DNA of 64,000 nt, taken from contig JAHQRK010000001.1 in NCBI GenBank assembly GCA_019828595.1, positions 3,100,001 to 3,164,000 of the forward strand, given 5' to 3'. Of the stretch, positions 24,628 through 35,890 are shown in pieces. The position numbers and the translations under genes are program-made. The notes under the pieces are model-generated. The model saw nothing but the letters and a program-made list of their open reading frames with translations, made no database searches and was not told the DNA's origin. The stretch's first letter is position 1; the number at the start of each line of letters is the position of its first letter. This DNA comes from Aphanomyces cochlioides (Eukaryota; Oomycota; Saprolegniomycetes; Saprolegniales; Verrucalvaceae).

Positions 24628-26514
24628 ATGATCTTAGTGATCTGCTCGGTCGTGATCCTCAGTGAAACTATGCGCACGGCGCTCCAGGACTCGTTTGCAT
24701 TCTTGTGCCAGCAACTCGCCGACTCGCCGCTCTTTTATTCGCTTCTCCTCGTTGTTCTCTCGACATGCTGCTTGCTCCGCGCGTCGCTGCTCCAAACGTT
24801 CAATGCCACCGCATTGCTGGTTGGTATTATGGGCCTCTCGTCCATTCGCGTCAACTCACACGGTGAACTCGACACTCCGTCGTTCTCGCTCACCCCTGCT
24901 GTTGGTGTTTTTGTTCTCACGTATCTCCTTGGCTTGGGATGCATTTGGTCGGTCACCCAGACTATCAATGACAACGTGGATGACAAAGATTCGGTCGTCA
25001 TTGAAAATCCAGCGGCAGATGTCATCATTGTCGGTGCTGGTACAACTGGATGCTCCATGGCCATTGCGCTCGCCAAGCAAGGCAAAAAAGTTTTCATCGT
25101 TGAGAAGACCATGGAATACCAAGATCGTTTCGTCGGCGAACTCATGCAACCCGGTGGACTCCAAGCGTTGCGCAAATTGGGTCTTATCGAGTGTGCTGAA
25201 ACCGAGACCGACGTGCTCACGAAAGGGTACACGGTCATTCTCGATGAAAAAGACAACATCATGCTCCCGTACCCTGACCGCGTGCCACAGAACTTCTGGG
25301 AATTCCTGGGCGTCTCCCGCAATGACAACGGAACTGGAAGGCAATATGGGCGCTGCTTCCACAATGGCGGCTTTGTCCAACGCCTCCGCGAACGCTTGAT
25401 GAAGGAACCAAATGTCACCATCGTCGAAGGCACGGTGACCAAATTGCTCATGGCGGATGATGCCAAGGCCAATGTCTGCACTGGTATCCAATATCGTCGC
25501 CGCGCGCCCTCTGAAGATGTCGAAATGCCCGTCGAGAGCGCAACTGCGCCGCTTGTAATTGTCTCGGATGGTTTGTGGTCTGGCCTTCGTCGCGATCTCT
25601 CCAAGGACTCACCCAAGCAAATTTCGAGCTTTGTTGCTGTGCTCATGACCCATCCCAAGATGGAAGCCACCGTTCCTTGCCGCCAATTTGGCCACGTTGT
25701 TCTTGCTCAACCATCGCCAATCCTCATGTACCAAATCTCGCCCACTGAAACTCGTGTCCTTGTCGATGTGCCGGGCAAAGTCCCATCGTCATCGAGTGGA
25801 GCCTTGACGGAACATTTGATCTCGTACGTGGCGCCACAAATTCCCAAGGAATCCCGCGCTGCCTTCATTGAAGCTGTGAAGACTGGCCCCGTGAAGACCA
25901 TGCCCAACCGTGAATTCATGACGACGCAACCTTCCATCGGTCGTGTCATCATGCTTGGCGATACGTTCAACATGCGCCATCCTCTCACTGGCGGTGGTAT
26001 GACGGTTGCGCTCAAGGATGTTGTGCTCTTGAGTGGACTTCTTCGTGACGTGGACGTGACCAAGTCAGCCGACATTGCTGCAGTTCGTCGTACGTTTGAG
26101 CGTGAGCGTGTGCACCATTCGTCGACGGTCAACATTTTGGCCAACGCGCTCTACCATGTCTTCTCTGTGCCTTTGGACGGAAGCGACGTCGCTGCTGCGC
26201 GTGTCACGCTTCGTGAATCTTGCTACGAGTACTTGAAGATGGGTGGCATGTTCATGGCTGGTCCTCTCGGTCTTCTCTGCGCGTTGACGCCCAAGCCGAT
26301 GATCTTGGCGTTGCACTTCTTCATGGTTGCTGGGTACGCCGCTTCGCGCTGCCTTCGCCCCTTCCCGACGCCAGCTCGCCTCCTCCATTGCTACCGCGTA
26401 TTCCACCAGGCGTGCATCATCATCATGCCGCTCCTTGAGCGTGAAAACGTCACTGTCTTGGCCTGGGCTCCTCTCTGCGCGTTGGTCAACCTCATCTTTC
26501 CATACCGCATGTAG
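24628..26514 (+). CDS. SQE: Squalene monooxygenase (squalene epoxidase)
   Basis: 628 aa, one exon, starting MILVICSVVILSETM. It converts squalene to 2,3-oxidosqualene with FAD and O2 on the ER membrane, the first oxygen-dependent step of sterol synthesis. Two to three hydrophobic segments in the first 120 residues anchor it. The FAD-binding GxGxxG is VIIVGAGTTGCSMAIAL, followed by a Glu-ending strand and RFVGELMQPGG. The second FAD motif is LGDTFNMRHPLTGGGMT, nearly invariant in the family, and SDGLWSGLRRDL is the DG motif. The C-terminal hydrophobic helices (LGLLCALTPKPMILALHFF) are present. The gene supports sterol prototrophy, known for Aphanomyces and absent from Phytophthora. Confidence 0.96.
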   Translation: MILVICSVVILSETMRTALQDSFAFLCQQLADSPLFYSLLLVVLSTCCLLRASLLQTFNATALLVGIMGLSSIRVNSHGELDTPSFSLTPAVGVFVLTYLLGLGCIWSVTQTINDNVDDKDSVVIENPAADVIIVGAGTTGCSMAIALAKQGKKVFIVEKTMEYQDRFVGELMQPGGLQALRKLGLIECAETETDVLTKGYTVILDEKDNIMLPYPDRVPQNFWEFLGVSRNDNGTGRQYGRCFHNGGFVQRLRERLMKEPNVTIVEGTVTKLLMADDAKANVCTGIQYRRRAPSEDVEMPVESATAPLVIVSDGLWSGLRRDLSKDSPKQISSFVAVLMTHPKMEATVPCRQFGHVVLAQPSPILMYQISPTETRVLVDVPGKVPSSSSGALTEHLISYVAPQIPKESRAAFIEAVKTGPVKTMPNREFMTTQPSIGRVIMLGDTFNMRHPLTGGGMTVALKDVVLLSGLLRDVDVTKSADIAAVRRTFERERVHHSSTVNILANALYHVFSVPLDGSDVAAARVTLRESCYEYLKMGGMFMAGPLGLLCALTPKPMILALHFFMVAGYAASRCLRPFPTPARLLHCYRVFHQACIIIMPLLERENVTVLAWAPLCALVNLIFPYRM

Positions 26515-26567
26515 CAAAGTCGTTTCTTAACACGCAACCTTTTCAATGTGATTGGCTATTTTAATAT

Positions 26568-26589
26568 TATCCGGACAATTATCCGGATA
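26568..26589. promoter_or_regulatory. TATCCGGA and TATCCGGATA elements upstream of myosin
   Basis: tatccgga (26568-26575) and the full palindrome tatccggata (26580-26589) lie 52-73 bp before the myosin ATG, in the 126-bp gap after squalene monooxygenase. Confidence 0.6.
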
Positions 26590-26640
26590 ACCCTTTCAAA
26601 AGCGCTCATTTGCATATTTGCAACGCCGCCACGGAGCATC

Positions 26641-29600
26641 ATGGGAGTGGAGATGATGCCAGGCACGCTGTGCTACGTGCCGGATGAGGCCGAGGCGTGG
26701 CTGCCAGCACAGGTTATCTCTCACAACCCGTCAAAGAAGCAAGTGGATGTCAAAGTCTTTGTCGCTCCCCAGAAGACGGAAACACGCACAGTCGATTTTG
26801 GAGACAAAAAGACCCTTGCGCTCATGAGCGGCAAGGGACAGTCCGATGCATCCATCGATACACTCCCTGTCCAGAATGAAACAACGAATGTCGACGATAT
26901 GATTACACTCAACTATCTCCACGAGGCGGCGATCTTGTACAATGTCAAGACAAGATTCCTCGCACTGCAACCGTACACATACACTGGAGATATCTGCATT
27001 GCAGTGAATCCATATCAATGGCTCGGTTCTCTATATTCAGATGAGCAGCATCTTAAGTACCAGCGACGCAAGAAGGACGAACTTCCTCCACACGTGTATG
27101 CGATCTCAGTCTCAGCTTACAACAGCATGTCGAACGAGAACCGCAACCAGTCTGTCCTTGTGAGTGGCGAGTCTGGGGCTGGCAAGACGGAAACGACGAA
27201 AATTCTCATGAACCACTTGGCTACAATTGCAGGAGGTCTCAATGATGCGACGATTGCCAAGATTATTATGGTAAACCCATTGTTGGAATCATTTGGGAAT
27301 GCCAAGACCATGAGAAACGACAACAGTTCCCGCTTTGGCAAATTCACGCAGCTACAGTTTGACGCAAATGGAACTCTCGTCGGGGCTCAATGCAAAACAT
27401 ATTTGCTCGAGAAGACACGTGTGATTACTCACGAAGGACCCGAACGCAACTATCACATCTTTTACCAAGTCCTTGCCTCTGGCCTGAGTGAACTCCACCT
27501 CGACCCAAACGTCGAGTATACTTACCTCGGCAAGCTCCATACGACATCCATCGAAGGCCACACGGACGCTCAGCATTTTGAAAAGACCAAAGCAGCTCTC
27601 GAACGGATTGGCCTGTCATCGACAGATCAGACTGTGTTGTTCCGAACGCTTGCTGGCATTTTGCATCTTGGCGAAGTCGAGGTAAGCGACCTGCTTGATA
27701 GGTTCCAGCTGACTGTGGACATAGTTTGCCGCCGTGTCTGACGAAGCCAGTCAATTGAAACCAACATGCAAGCATAGTCATTATGTTTGCGATCTCCTTG
27801 GCGTTGATCGACCAGCACTTGAAGCAGCTCTCTGTTCCAGAACAATGCAAGCTCGAAATGAAAAGTACAGCGTGCCATTGGCAAAGGTATTGTGCGCTCG
27901 TGTAAATTCGCGTGTGACTGTGCCAGGCGGACGCAGAACAATGTCGCGATGCGTTGTCAAAAGGACTTTACGCGAATATTTTTGACTGGCTTGTGGCGCT
28001 CATCAACACGTCACTATCCAACGCAACGAAGATGGTCAACCACATTGGCGTTCTCGACATCTTTGGTTTTGAGCATTTCAAGCACAATTCGTTTGAGCAG
28101 TTTTGCATCAATTATGCCAACGAGAAGCTTCAACAAAAGTTTACCTTCGATGTGTTCAAGACAGTCCAAGTCGAGTACGAGGAGGAAGGCATTCAGTGGA
28201 ACCACATTGCGTATGCTGACAATGCCGACGTCCTTCAAGTGATTGAGTCAAAACTTGGGCTTATTTCACTCCTCGATGAAGAGCTTATGCGGCCAAAGGT
28301 TAGTCGAGTTCTCAGTAGAGTTCCTCAAGGTTTACCTAGGGCAATGAAGAAGCATTTGTCGCCAAAGCGGCGCTTCTTATGAAAGACGATCCTGTGATTG
28401 AATTTCCGCGCATGAGTCGGACGCATTTCCTCATCCATCACTACGCTGCACCAGTCATGTACAATGTCGTTGGCTTCCTGGAAAAGCACAAAGACGCTTT
28501 GTTGCCTGACTTGGCCCAGCTGATGCGATCCTCTTCAACTCCGTTCGTTGCACAGATGTTTGCTGAAGCTCCAGTGGCTTCTGATGCATCTTTGGCTAAG
28601 AGGCGCTCAACTGGACGGTCGTTGGCACTTCAAACAGTGGGCATGCAGTTCAAGAATAACTTGTCAGAGCTCATGGCGAGCATTCAAGCAACAAAAGTCC
28701 ACTACATTCGATGTATCAAGCCCAACTCGATCAAGAGCTCGACAGCTTTTGACCACAGCATGGTCATTGCCCAGCTACGTTGCGCTGGTGTTATTGAAGC
28801 CATTCGAATTGCTCGTTCAGCATACCCCGTCCGTCAATCGCACACTGAGTTTCTCGGTACATTTGGCATGTGCTATTCAGAAATAATGGCGAAGAAGAAT
28901 ATCAAGACTTCTACAGACCTCTGCCTCGAGGTATTCACGACAAGATTTGTGCAGTTACATGCCTCGGTTGTAGATCATGGCCCAAGTGCCGCAATGGACG
29001 TCACCGTTGCATTTTCAAGTGGGTCGCAGTAAGATTTACTTCCAACTGGGAGTCATCGATGACCTGGAAAGCCGCAAGCGACAATATCTTTATGACAAAG
29101 TCGTCCTCATGCAGCGTATCCTTCTTGGATGCACAAAACGTCGTCAATATCAACGCAAACGTGTTGCCATTGTCAAAATACAAGTAAGACGAGTGCAATG
29201 CATCGGAATGCTGAACATCTCTTCGTTGCTAGTCGGTCGTGCGGTGCGTTCTGGCTGTAGTGAGGTATCAAACTATCTATCGTGGTGCCTTGGCTCTCCA
29301 AAGTCGCTGGCGTGGCATCGTTGCTCGCCGCCATTATTATGTCCTCCAGCGACAGCACAAAGCGCACATTGTTTATGCCTTTGTCAAGGGATCTCATGAG
29401 CGGTACGTCCTTGTGATTAGCGAGATCACTAACGGTGCCCAGACTCCGCTTCTTGAAGATGAAACACAGTGCCGTGGCGATTCAGTCGGTCTTTCGCATG
29501 AAATTTAATCGTGCAAAGTTTGCCCGACGTCTTGCAGACGCCAGAAGCCAAGAAAGCATGCAAAGACAACTGCGCACACTGCAAGAGCGACTCCAAGTCG

Positions 29601-30580
29601 AGCAGTCCAAGAACAATTACGACGACGCAACAGCAAGTGAAAGCTTCCGCCGGCGGCGCAAGTCATCGGCGCAGATGGTCATGGCCGATGCCGGTGGCAT
29701 GATCGATCTGATCGAGAAGGAAAACGTGCGTCTTCGCAGGGAACTGGAAGAGCTCAAGGTTGCGTACTCTCTTCTTAAAGACGAAACCGAGAAGCTCAAG
29801 CAAGAAAAGGAGATTACGACGGCTGCCCAGCATGTCAAAGTTCGCCAGCAAGAGGATCATGTCCGCGAAAAGGACAAGACCATCGCAGCATTGCAAAAAG
29901 AAATCGAGAAACTCCGAGCTTCTGGGACGAACGGTCCCGGAAGCAACAACGGAGGACCAGCGCCTCTTCTCCAATACGCATCCCAGCGAACGCGAGCCTC
30001 GTTCCGATCGATCAGTACGCGCAAGGAGCCAAGGCGAGTTGATCACCCAGATACCTCTGAGGCCCTCGCTGGAATCGGTGAGGCACTGGCTGTGGCGAAC
30101 AAATCGATGGAAACCAAAACGTTCCTGAAGGACTCAGCGCAAAAGCTGGGCGCTTCGCTCGATGTGGACCCAACTGCGACCCGAATGGCCCTCACGAACG
30201 GACTTGTTGGCGCTAACAGCCTCCGGTACGAGAGTGCAAGTGAGGATGGCTTGGGAAGTGATGGCATATACAGGGCATCGCCATCCGTGTCAAGTTTGAA
30301 GGATCGCGTAGCGCAGATGAAGAACAAATACTCACAGCGGGACAACGAAGAATATGCAAGGCCGTCCCTCTCGGATTCTGTGTACCGAGGATCGATGGCA
30401 ATTCCGCCTCTTCCACCGGGTTGGCAAGTGCGCATGTCAAGGTCGAAAGGTCGCCCGTATTTCCTTAACGAGGCGATGCGATTGACGCTGTGGGACCCTC
30501 CGACTGAAGAGAACATTGCCCGGGCGATCGCAAAGCGCGACAGGTACGCGGACCGTCAGAAGCCTCTCACGGCAGTTTAG
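26641..30580 (+). CDS. Unconventional myosin with IQ motifs, coiled coil and WW domain
   Basis: Seven exons: 26641-27681, 27725-27886, 27927-28298, 28340-28930, 28974-29183, 29233-29402 and 29443-30580; introns 40-49 nt; 1227 aa. The head starts after a short SH3-like N-terminus (CYVPDEAEAWLPAQV). It has the P-loop GESGAGKT, switch I NDNSSRFGKF, switch II LDIFGFEHF, the actin-binding region HYIRCIKPN and the converter GRSKIYFQLGVIDDLE. Several IQ motifs follow (IQSVVRCVLA, ALQSRWRGIVARR, AIQSVFRMKF), then a coiled coil at about residues 865-980 and a WW domain at the end (LPPGWQVRMSRSKGRPYFL...WDPP). Myosin heads fused to WW domains are typical of oomycetes. It is an actin motor, probably for cargo carrying Pro-rich ligands (inference). 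The class number was not assigned. Confidence 0.93.
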
Positions 30581-31315
30581 CTCTGGACGGCCAAGCGGCC
30601 TCCTCACCCCCCTCAACAAAAACCACGACTCATAGACAGCCATAATATTCAAAAGTCTAACTCCCCCATGTTTCCCTTTCCATGCCCCCACCAGAGACCG
30701 ACTTCGACATATTTTCTGCTTAATTCGTGACAAGTTAGTCTGTATCTATCATGCATGACCACGGTACAGTGTAACATTGTCGCCACGCTTGCTCACGATA
30801 TCGCTTGACATACATGGACCACGGAGTATGACAAATCAAGGGGAGGCCACTGAATTTATCCACTCTGGCCTTTTTTCTTCATGACCACGCGACGACAAAG
30901 GCACGACAAGCTTCATCTCCAGGCCAGATTCTGGCTTGATTTTTGTTATCCACGTTTGCTTATTCTGACCGCCAGAATGTGGATGGCAAAGTGGATAACC
31001 AAAAATTCCTGTCCAACTCGTGTAACCTTCACCATCCTTCCATGTGTCCAGACGTTGGATGGAATCTCCATGGACTCATGGAGTCTCTCATTTGTTCGTT
31101 TTAATTCTAGCCAATCAAATAATTTCATTTGAATATGATCAAATTTTAATTGGCTGAATCTCCTTTATTAATTAATGTGACCCTCAGAAATCCAACAGAT
31201 TACAGGGGAGACCCCCCGCCTACTCACACTGGAAAAAATTTCGCAAAATTGGCGGCCATGTCAAACGCAGTTAAGAAAGTGACGTCTCATACCCAAGCAG
31301 AGATAATTTGTCGAG
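30581..31315. other. Intergenic region before chitin synthase
   Basis: 735 bp, no gene seen. It holds an imperfect inverted repeat around 30915-31010 (gttatccac / gtggataac arms) and AT-rich CCAAT-like boxes near 31101 (agccaatcaaat) and 31143 (attttaattggct) that face each other. Confidence 0.4.
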
Positions 31316-34227
31316 ATGAGCAAGAACGTCGACTTTGAAGCACGTTTGCGAGCTCTACGAGAGAGTAACAACGCCCAAGCGGCTCCTGACAACACTCCAC
31401 AACCTCCTCCACCGACCTCCAACACTGGAACTGCGCAGCCTCCGCGAGCTTATGTTGCACAAGAGTCGCTGGAATTTGGTGGAACATACGTCAATGCAAG
31501 TCCCATGGGCTCAGAATCGGAAACATCATTTCAAGTACCAATGTGGAGAGACACGAAAGACACGACAAACAGCTACCTCGACGATGGAGGCGATGAACCG
31601 ATACCACCGACATCTGCGCTGTTGAATATGGCAAAAAATGTGCAAGAGAGGCAACAGTCATTCCGTGAAGCTAATTTACTCCGAAAGAAGTCATCAGTGC
31701 TACCACTTCCAAGCACTGTTGAAGAACTTTTGGACGGTGGTGTGTCATATGAAGGAGCCTTTCGCCTCGTCCAATTGGCCGTGCAAATGGAAGCCGATGG
31801 AAATCCGTCCACGGCGATTCAGTTGTACATTGATGCGGGAAAAATGCTTGTCGAAGTTGGCAAACGAGAACTCGACCCTTTGCTGCAAAAGGGCATCCGA
31901 CAAAAAGCGCATGAAATGCTCCAACGCGCGGAAGAATTGGATAAATGGATGAACGATGTCGCTGAAGAAGCGCGACGCGCTGCGTTGCCCCCTGCACTTA
32001 GGATTGCTCGGACGAATGTGCCGTTGGTCGAACAATCATGGAAAGGACGAACTCCTCCACACAACGACGCGGACGAATTCAAGTCCATGCGATACACTGC
32101 GGTGGCAACAAAGGTTCCGATTCATTTTTCGGACGATAAGTATCTCTTGCGCGTCCATCAACTACAGCGCAACATCAAAGTTTTTATTACAGTCACCATG
32201 TACAACGAGCATGGCGATGAACTCAAGGGAACTCTAACCGGCCTCGCCAAGGGCTTGCGATATATGTGCAAGGAGTATGGCGTCGATTACTGGAAGCACG
32301 TGGCTGTCGCAGTCGTCTCGGATGGACGTACAAAAGCGAGTCCGTCGTGTCTGGAGTATTTGAATGGTTTGGGCAGCTTTGACGAAGAAATCATGACAGT
32401 CACGTCGTTGGGTGTGGACACTCAGATGCATTTGTTCGAGTCGACCGTGCAGTTGCCAGAAAATCCAACATTTGAGTCGTTCTACCCGCCGCTCCAGCTT
32501 ATTTACGCGCTCAAGGAACACAATGGCGGCAAATTAAACTCGCATTTGTGGTTTTTCAATGCCTTTTCCGAGCAACTGAACCCGACGTACACCGTCTTGG
32601 TCGATGTCGGCACAATTCCAGCGGAGTCTTCAGTGTTTCGCCTGATCCGAAGTATGGAGCGCAACTACCAGATCGGCGGTGTTGCTGGTGAAATTGCCGT
32701 CGACAAGCCCAACTTTTTCAATCCTGTCATTGCGTCGCAACACTTTGAATACAAGATATCCAACATTATGGACAAGTCTCTCGAATCCGTCTTTGGCTTT
32801 ATCAGCGTGCTTCCCGGGGCTTTCTCAGCGTATCGGTACGAGGCCATTCGTGCTGTGAAAGGTGTCGGGCCGCTCCCCGAGTACTTCAAGAGCTTGACGT
32901 CGACGACCAAGGAGTTGGGACCATTTCAAGGCAACATGTACTTGGCGGAAGATCGCATCCTCTGTTTTGAGCTCTTGGCCCGCGAGGGACGACAATGGAC
33001 GATGCATTATGTCAAAGATGCAATTGCTCGAACGGACGTTCCTGAAACACTCGTGGATTTGATCAAGCAGCGTCGTCGTTGGCTGAATGGCTCTTTCTTT
33101 GCTGGTCTCTTTGCCATCGGACATTTCGGTCGCGTGTGGTCCAAGAGTGCTCACACTCTTCCCCGAAAACTTGTCTTTTCGTTCCAATTCTTCTACTTGG
33201 CGCTGCAAAATCTGCTCTCGTGGTTTTTGATCTCGAATTTGTTCTTGACCTTTTACTTCGTCTTGACGCTGGCCATGTATGAGCACGCCGACTTTTTGCT
33301 CCAAGTAATTTTGTCGGTGTACTTGGCAATCGTCGGTGGTCTCATTGTCTTTGCCCTTGGCAACAAACCCGAACCGCGTACTGCCAACTTCTATTTCTTT
33401 TGCTGTTTGTTCATGGGTTTGGTCATGACAGTCGTCACTGGTTTGTCCTTCTATGGCCTTGTCGCCAAGGGGGTCACTGCTACAGACCCTCGACAGGGTC
33501 TTAAAACATGCTCAGTCTCAAAGTTTGAATTGACGGGTGGCGTTGTGAGCTCCCTTGGGCTCATTTTCATATCAGCGTTCTTGCATGGCGAATTTTCAAT
33601 CCTACTGAGCTTTGTTCAGTACTTTTTCATGCTCCCAACGTTTGTGGTAAGTTTTTATCTCCTCGTTGCAATCGATCGCTCATTGCGTTGTAGAATATCT
33701 TGGGCATCTACGCCTACAGTAACTTGCACGATTTGAGTTGGGGCACGAAAGGTCTTGAATCTGGTGGCGGTCATGGGCCTGCCAAGGCTGCTGGAGGCAA
33801 TGTCAAAGATGTCGTGGCTCAACAGAAGAAACTCGAAGCTGCTCGAGCCGCTGCTGCCAAGGAAAAAGAAGATGTGGACAACAGCTTCCGCGCCTTTCGA
33901 TCGACGCTGCTCTTGTCATGGCTCGTCTCGAACGGTGTGTGGATGTACATTATCATGGCGACAGTTGCAAGTTCGTGCTATCTTAAGGGTCTCAGTTACA
34001 CTGTGGCCTTTTTCAACATTATCCGCTTTCTCGGGGCGGTGGTCTTCCTCGTCCTGCGCATTTGCCGTCGCTTTGGCATCCGTGGCTGCATTCAAGGAGC
34101 GACGCACGACAATTACGACCGGCAGCTTCCCCCAGAGTGGCAAGCTCATCGAACTGGCCAGGCGGCGCGCTTTCGCGCCCAAGACGGCGGTCAATCTCCA
34201 GTGAATGGACATTACAATCTTGTGTAA
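31316..34227 (+). CDS. CHS: Chitin synthase with N-terminal MIT domain
   Basis: Two exons, 31316-33646 and 33694-34227 (47-nt intron gtaagt...gttgtag), 954 aa. Residues about 135-205 form an MIT domain ([20 protein letters not shown] then [12 protein letters not shown]), a three-helix module that links oomycete chitin synthases to endosomal traffic. The GT2 catalytic domain has [11 protein letters not shown], a central acidic strand, the acceptor-site region ending [10 protein letters not shown], and QRRRWLNGS (QxxRW). About six C-terminal membrane helices follow, two to three of them encoded after the intron or close to it. The enzyme polymerises UDP-GlcNAc into chitin at the plasma membrane. 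Saprolegniales walls contain little chitin, yet these enzymes are needed at hyphal tips. Confidence 0.95.
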
Positions 34228-34521
34228 AGTTATTTAACTCGTATGTATCTCAATCGATGGCGAAATGAAGCTTGCCTTCACAATTTATGCATCACTCTCT
34301 TCTACTCTAATTCGGCGGCGGTGTCGTTCCGTGCAAGCGGAGGACCCATGTATGGCAAATCCACCGATATAAATGTCGATGGCGGCATCAATGACGGCTC
34401 TAAGACGTGCCATGGTTCCTCGGCGGTGCCGCCTTCGATGGGCAGAAGAGCCCGGTAATACGTGCAATCTCGTCCTTCCCTGCACAAAAAATGGATCAAC
34501 AACAGCTCTTGCGCAAAGAAC

Positions 34522-35397
34522 CTACATTGGATTGTAGCCAGGAGTCAAGATATCAAAGATAGCGCATCCAACGTCTCCCGTGGCGGTAAATTCGTGAATG
34601 TTGCATTTGTCAGGCAACAATTCTGTAGTGCATGGCCCAGTCACGACTTCACTCTTCTTGAGCGCCGCGATGCGCAAGTGCCGTTCACGGAACCGAGGAA
34701 ATCTGTTGTTTTTGAGTTGTCCATTCCGTCGACGCTTCTCTTTCCTCGCCCAGAAAGCTTCGTCTTCTGCAGCAGTCACCAAATCATACGCATTGACTTG
34801 CATGGAGCCGTAGAGCACCCTCGATATGACTGTCATTTGAGGATGATTGTGGAGCGGGATAGACGTTCCAGGGGGGAGAACAAATATTCTGCGCGAGGGT
34901 GGTGACATATCAGATCAACTCTGGAGGCTTCGTACCCCATCGAGACTTGAGCGTCTTCGTAGACCTCAATATATTGAATCGGCCGAAGACGACGTGGACT
35001 TTCAGGGACCTTCTGCGGCTTGGGAATTTCCAAACCCACTACAAATCGCAAAAAACATGACAATTCCATCGATCTGGGAGACATGCGTACAGTCAGCAGG
35101 TAGAAGACGGTCGCAGAGTTCTTTGATGGGCAAGATATCGTTCATCTCAAACGCGCGACCGCCGGTGCGCTTGATCGTTTGCAGCACGGCCCGTTGAATC
35201 GCTTGAATCAAATGCATCTCGACGCCGTTTCCCGTTGCTTTCTTCGACGACGGCGACGCGACGGCCTCTTCGTGGAGCGATATTGTGAACGGAATTGTCT
35301 CCTCTTGTCCAACGTCCAATGCCATCCAGACAAAGGACTGCCCTTCGGCTGAAATCCACTTGTCGGTGACATAAATGACGCTCCTCATGTCACACAC
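34522..35397 (-). CDS. Thiol dioxygenase of the PCO/ADO family (cysteine or cysteamine oxidase)
   Basis: Exons 35397-35091, 35038-34936 and 34888-34522, introns 52 and 47 nt (complement). The cupin has FVLPPGTSIPLHNHPQMTV with two iron-binding His, VLYGSMQV and the C-terminal GCAIFDILTPGYNP. Relatives oxidise N-terminal cysteine of proteins (plant cysteine oxidases, O2 sensing by the N-degron pathway) or cysteamine. The helical N-terminal domain (IQAIQRAVLQTIKRTGG...ADLGLE) is normal for the family. About 60 residues before Met 35217 (VIYVTDKWISAEGQSFVWMALDVG) are extra; they read like folded protein and may be a real N-terminal extension or part of an unrelated upstream exon. With Met 35217 the protein is 198 aa, otherwise 258 aa. 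Confidence 0.85.
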
Positions 35398-35890
35398 AAA
35401 ATATTATTTTTTTCATTGCGAAATAAATAATTAGCTTGATATTTGTAAGTGACTTCATGAAAATAAGAAACATTTCTCTGCAGCAGTTGAAAGCACCAGG
35501 ACTGAACCACAAGCTGCTACAGCGACTGCACCTTCTTCCTCCTCTTCCTTGTCCCCATGCGCTTGGATGCGCTCGAAACCGCCACTAGCTGGGCTAGAGG
35601 ACTGTAGTTCTCGATATCCATCGCGCCGGGATTGAAATTCGATGTCGAGACATTGAACCAACCGACAGATACACCACTGAACAGACCAAACTTTCTCGTT
35701 AAGACTTGGGGATCATATTGCGCGCAATTGAAGACAAATGAGCGTGGAGAAGGCACTAGACTCCAGAACGGCGCCGACATTACGACCGTATGGTCTCCTG
35801 AAGCCGACTTCCGTGGATTCATGGACCGTTAGCCAATTTATCCATTTAAATGCGGCTGCAGTTTAGGTTCTCGTACATCACAAGTTGAAA
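35398..35890. other. Region between thiol dioxygenase and FGGY kinase
   Basis: 493 bp. Opposed open frames of 101 codons (minus, 35822 to 35517, ending in a basic GTRKRRKK stretch) and 66 codons (plus, 35632-35832) overlap, and neither shows a known domain. The minus one could be a small gene, but I cannot support it. Confidence 0.3.

Noticed and set aside
24735..25670. 311-codon minus-strand frame in squalene monooxygenase
   Set aside because: Opposes a full-length conserved enzyme and has no domain.
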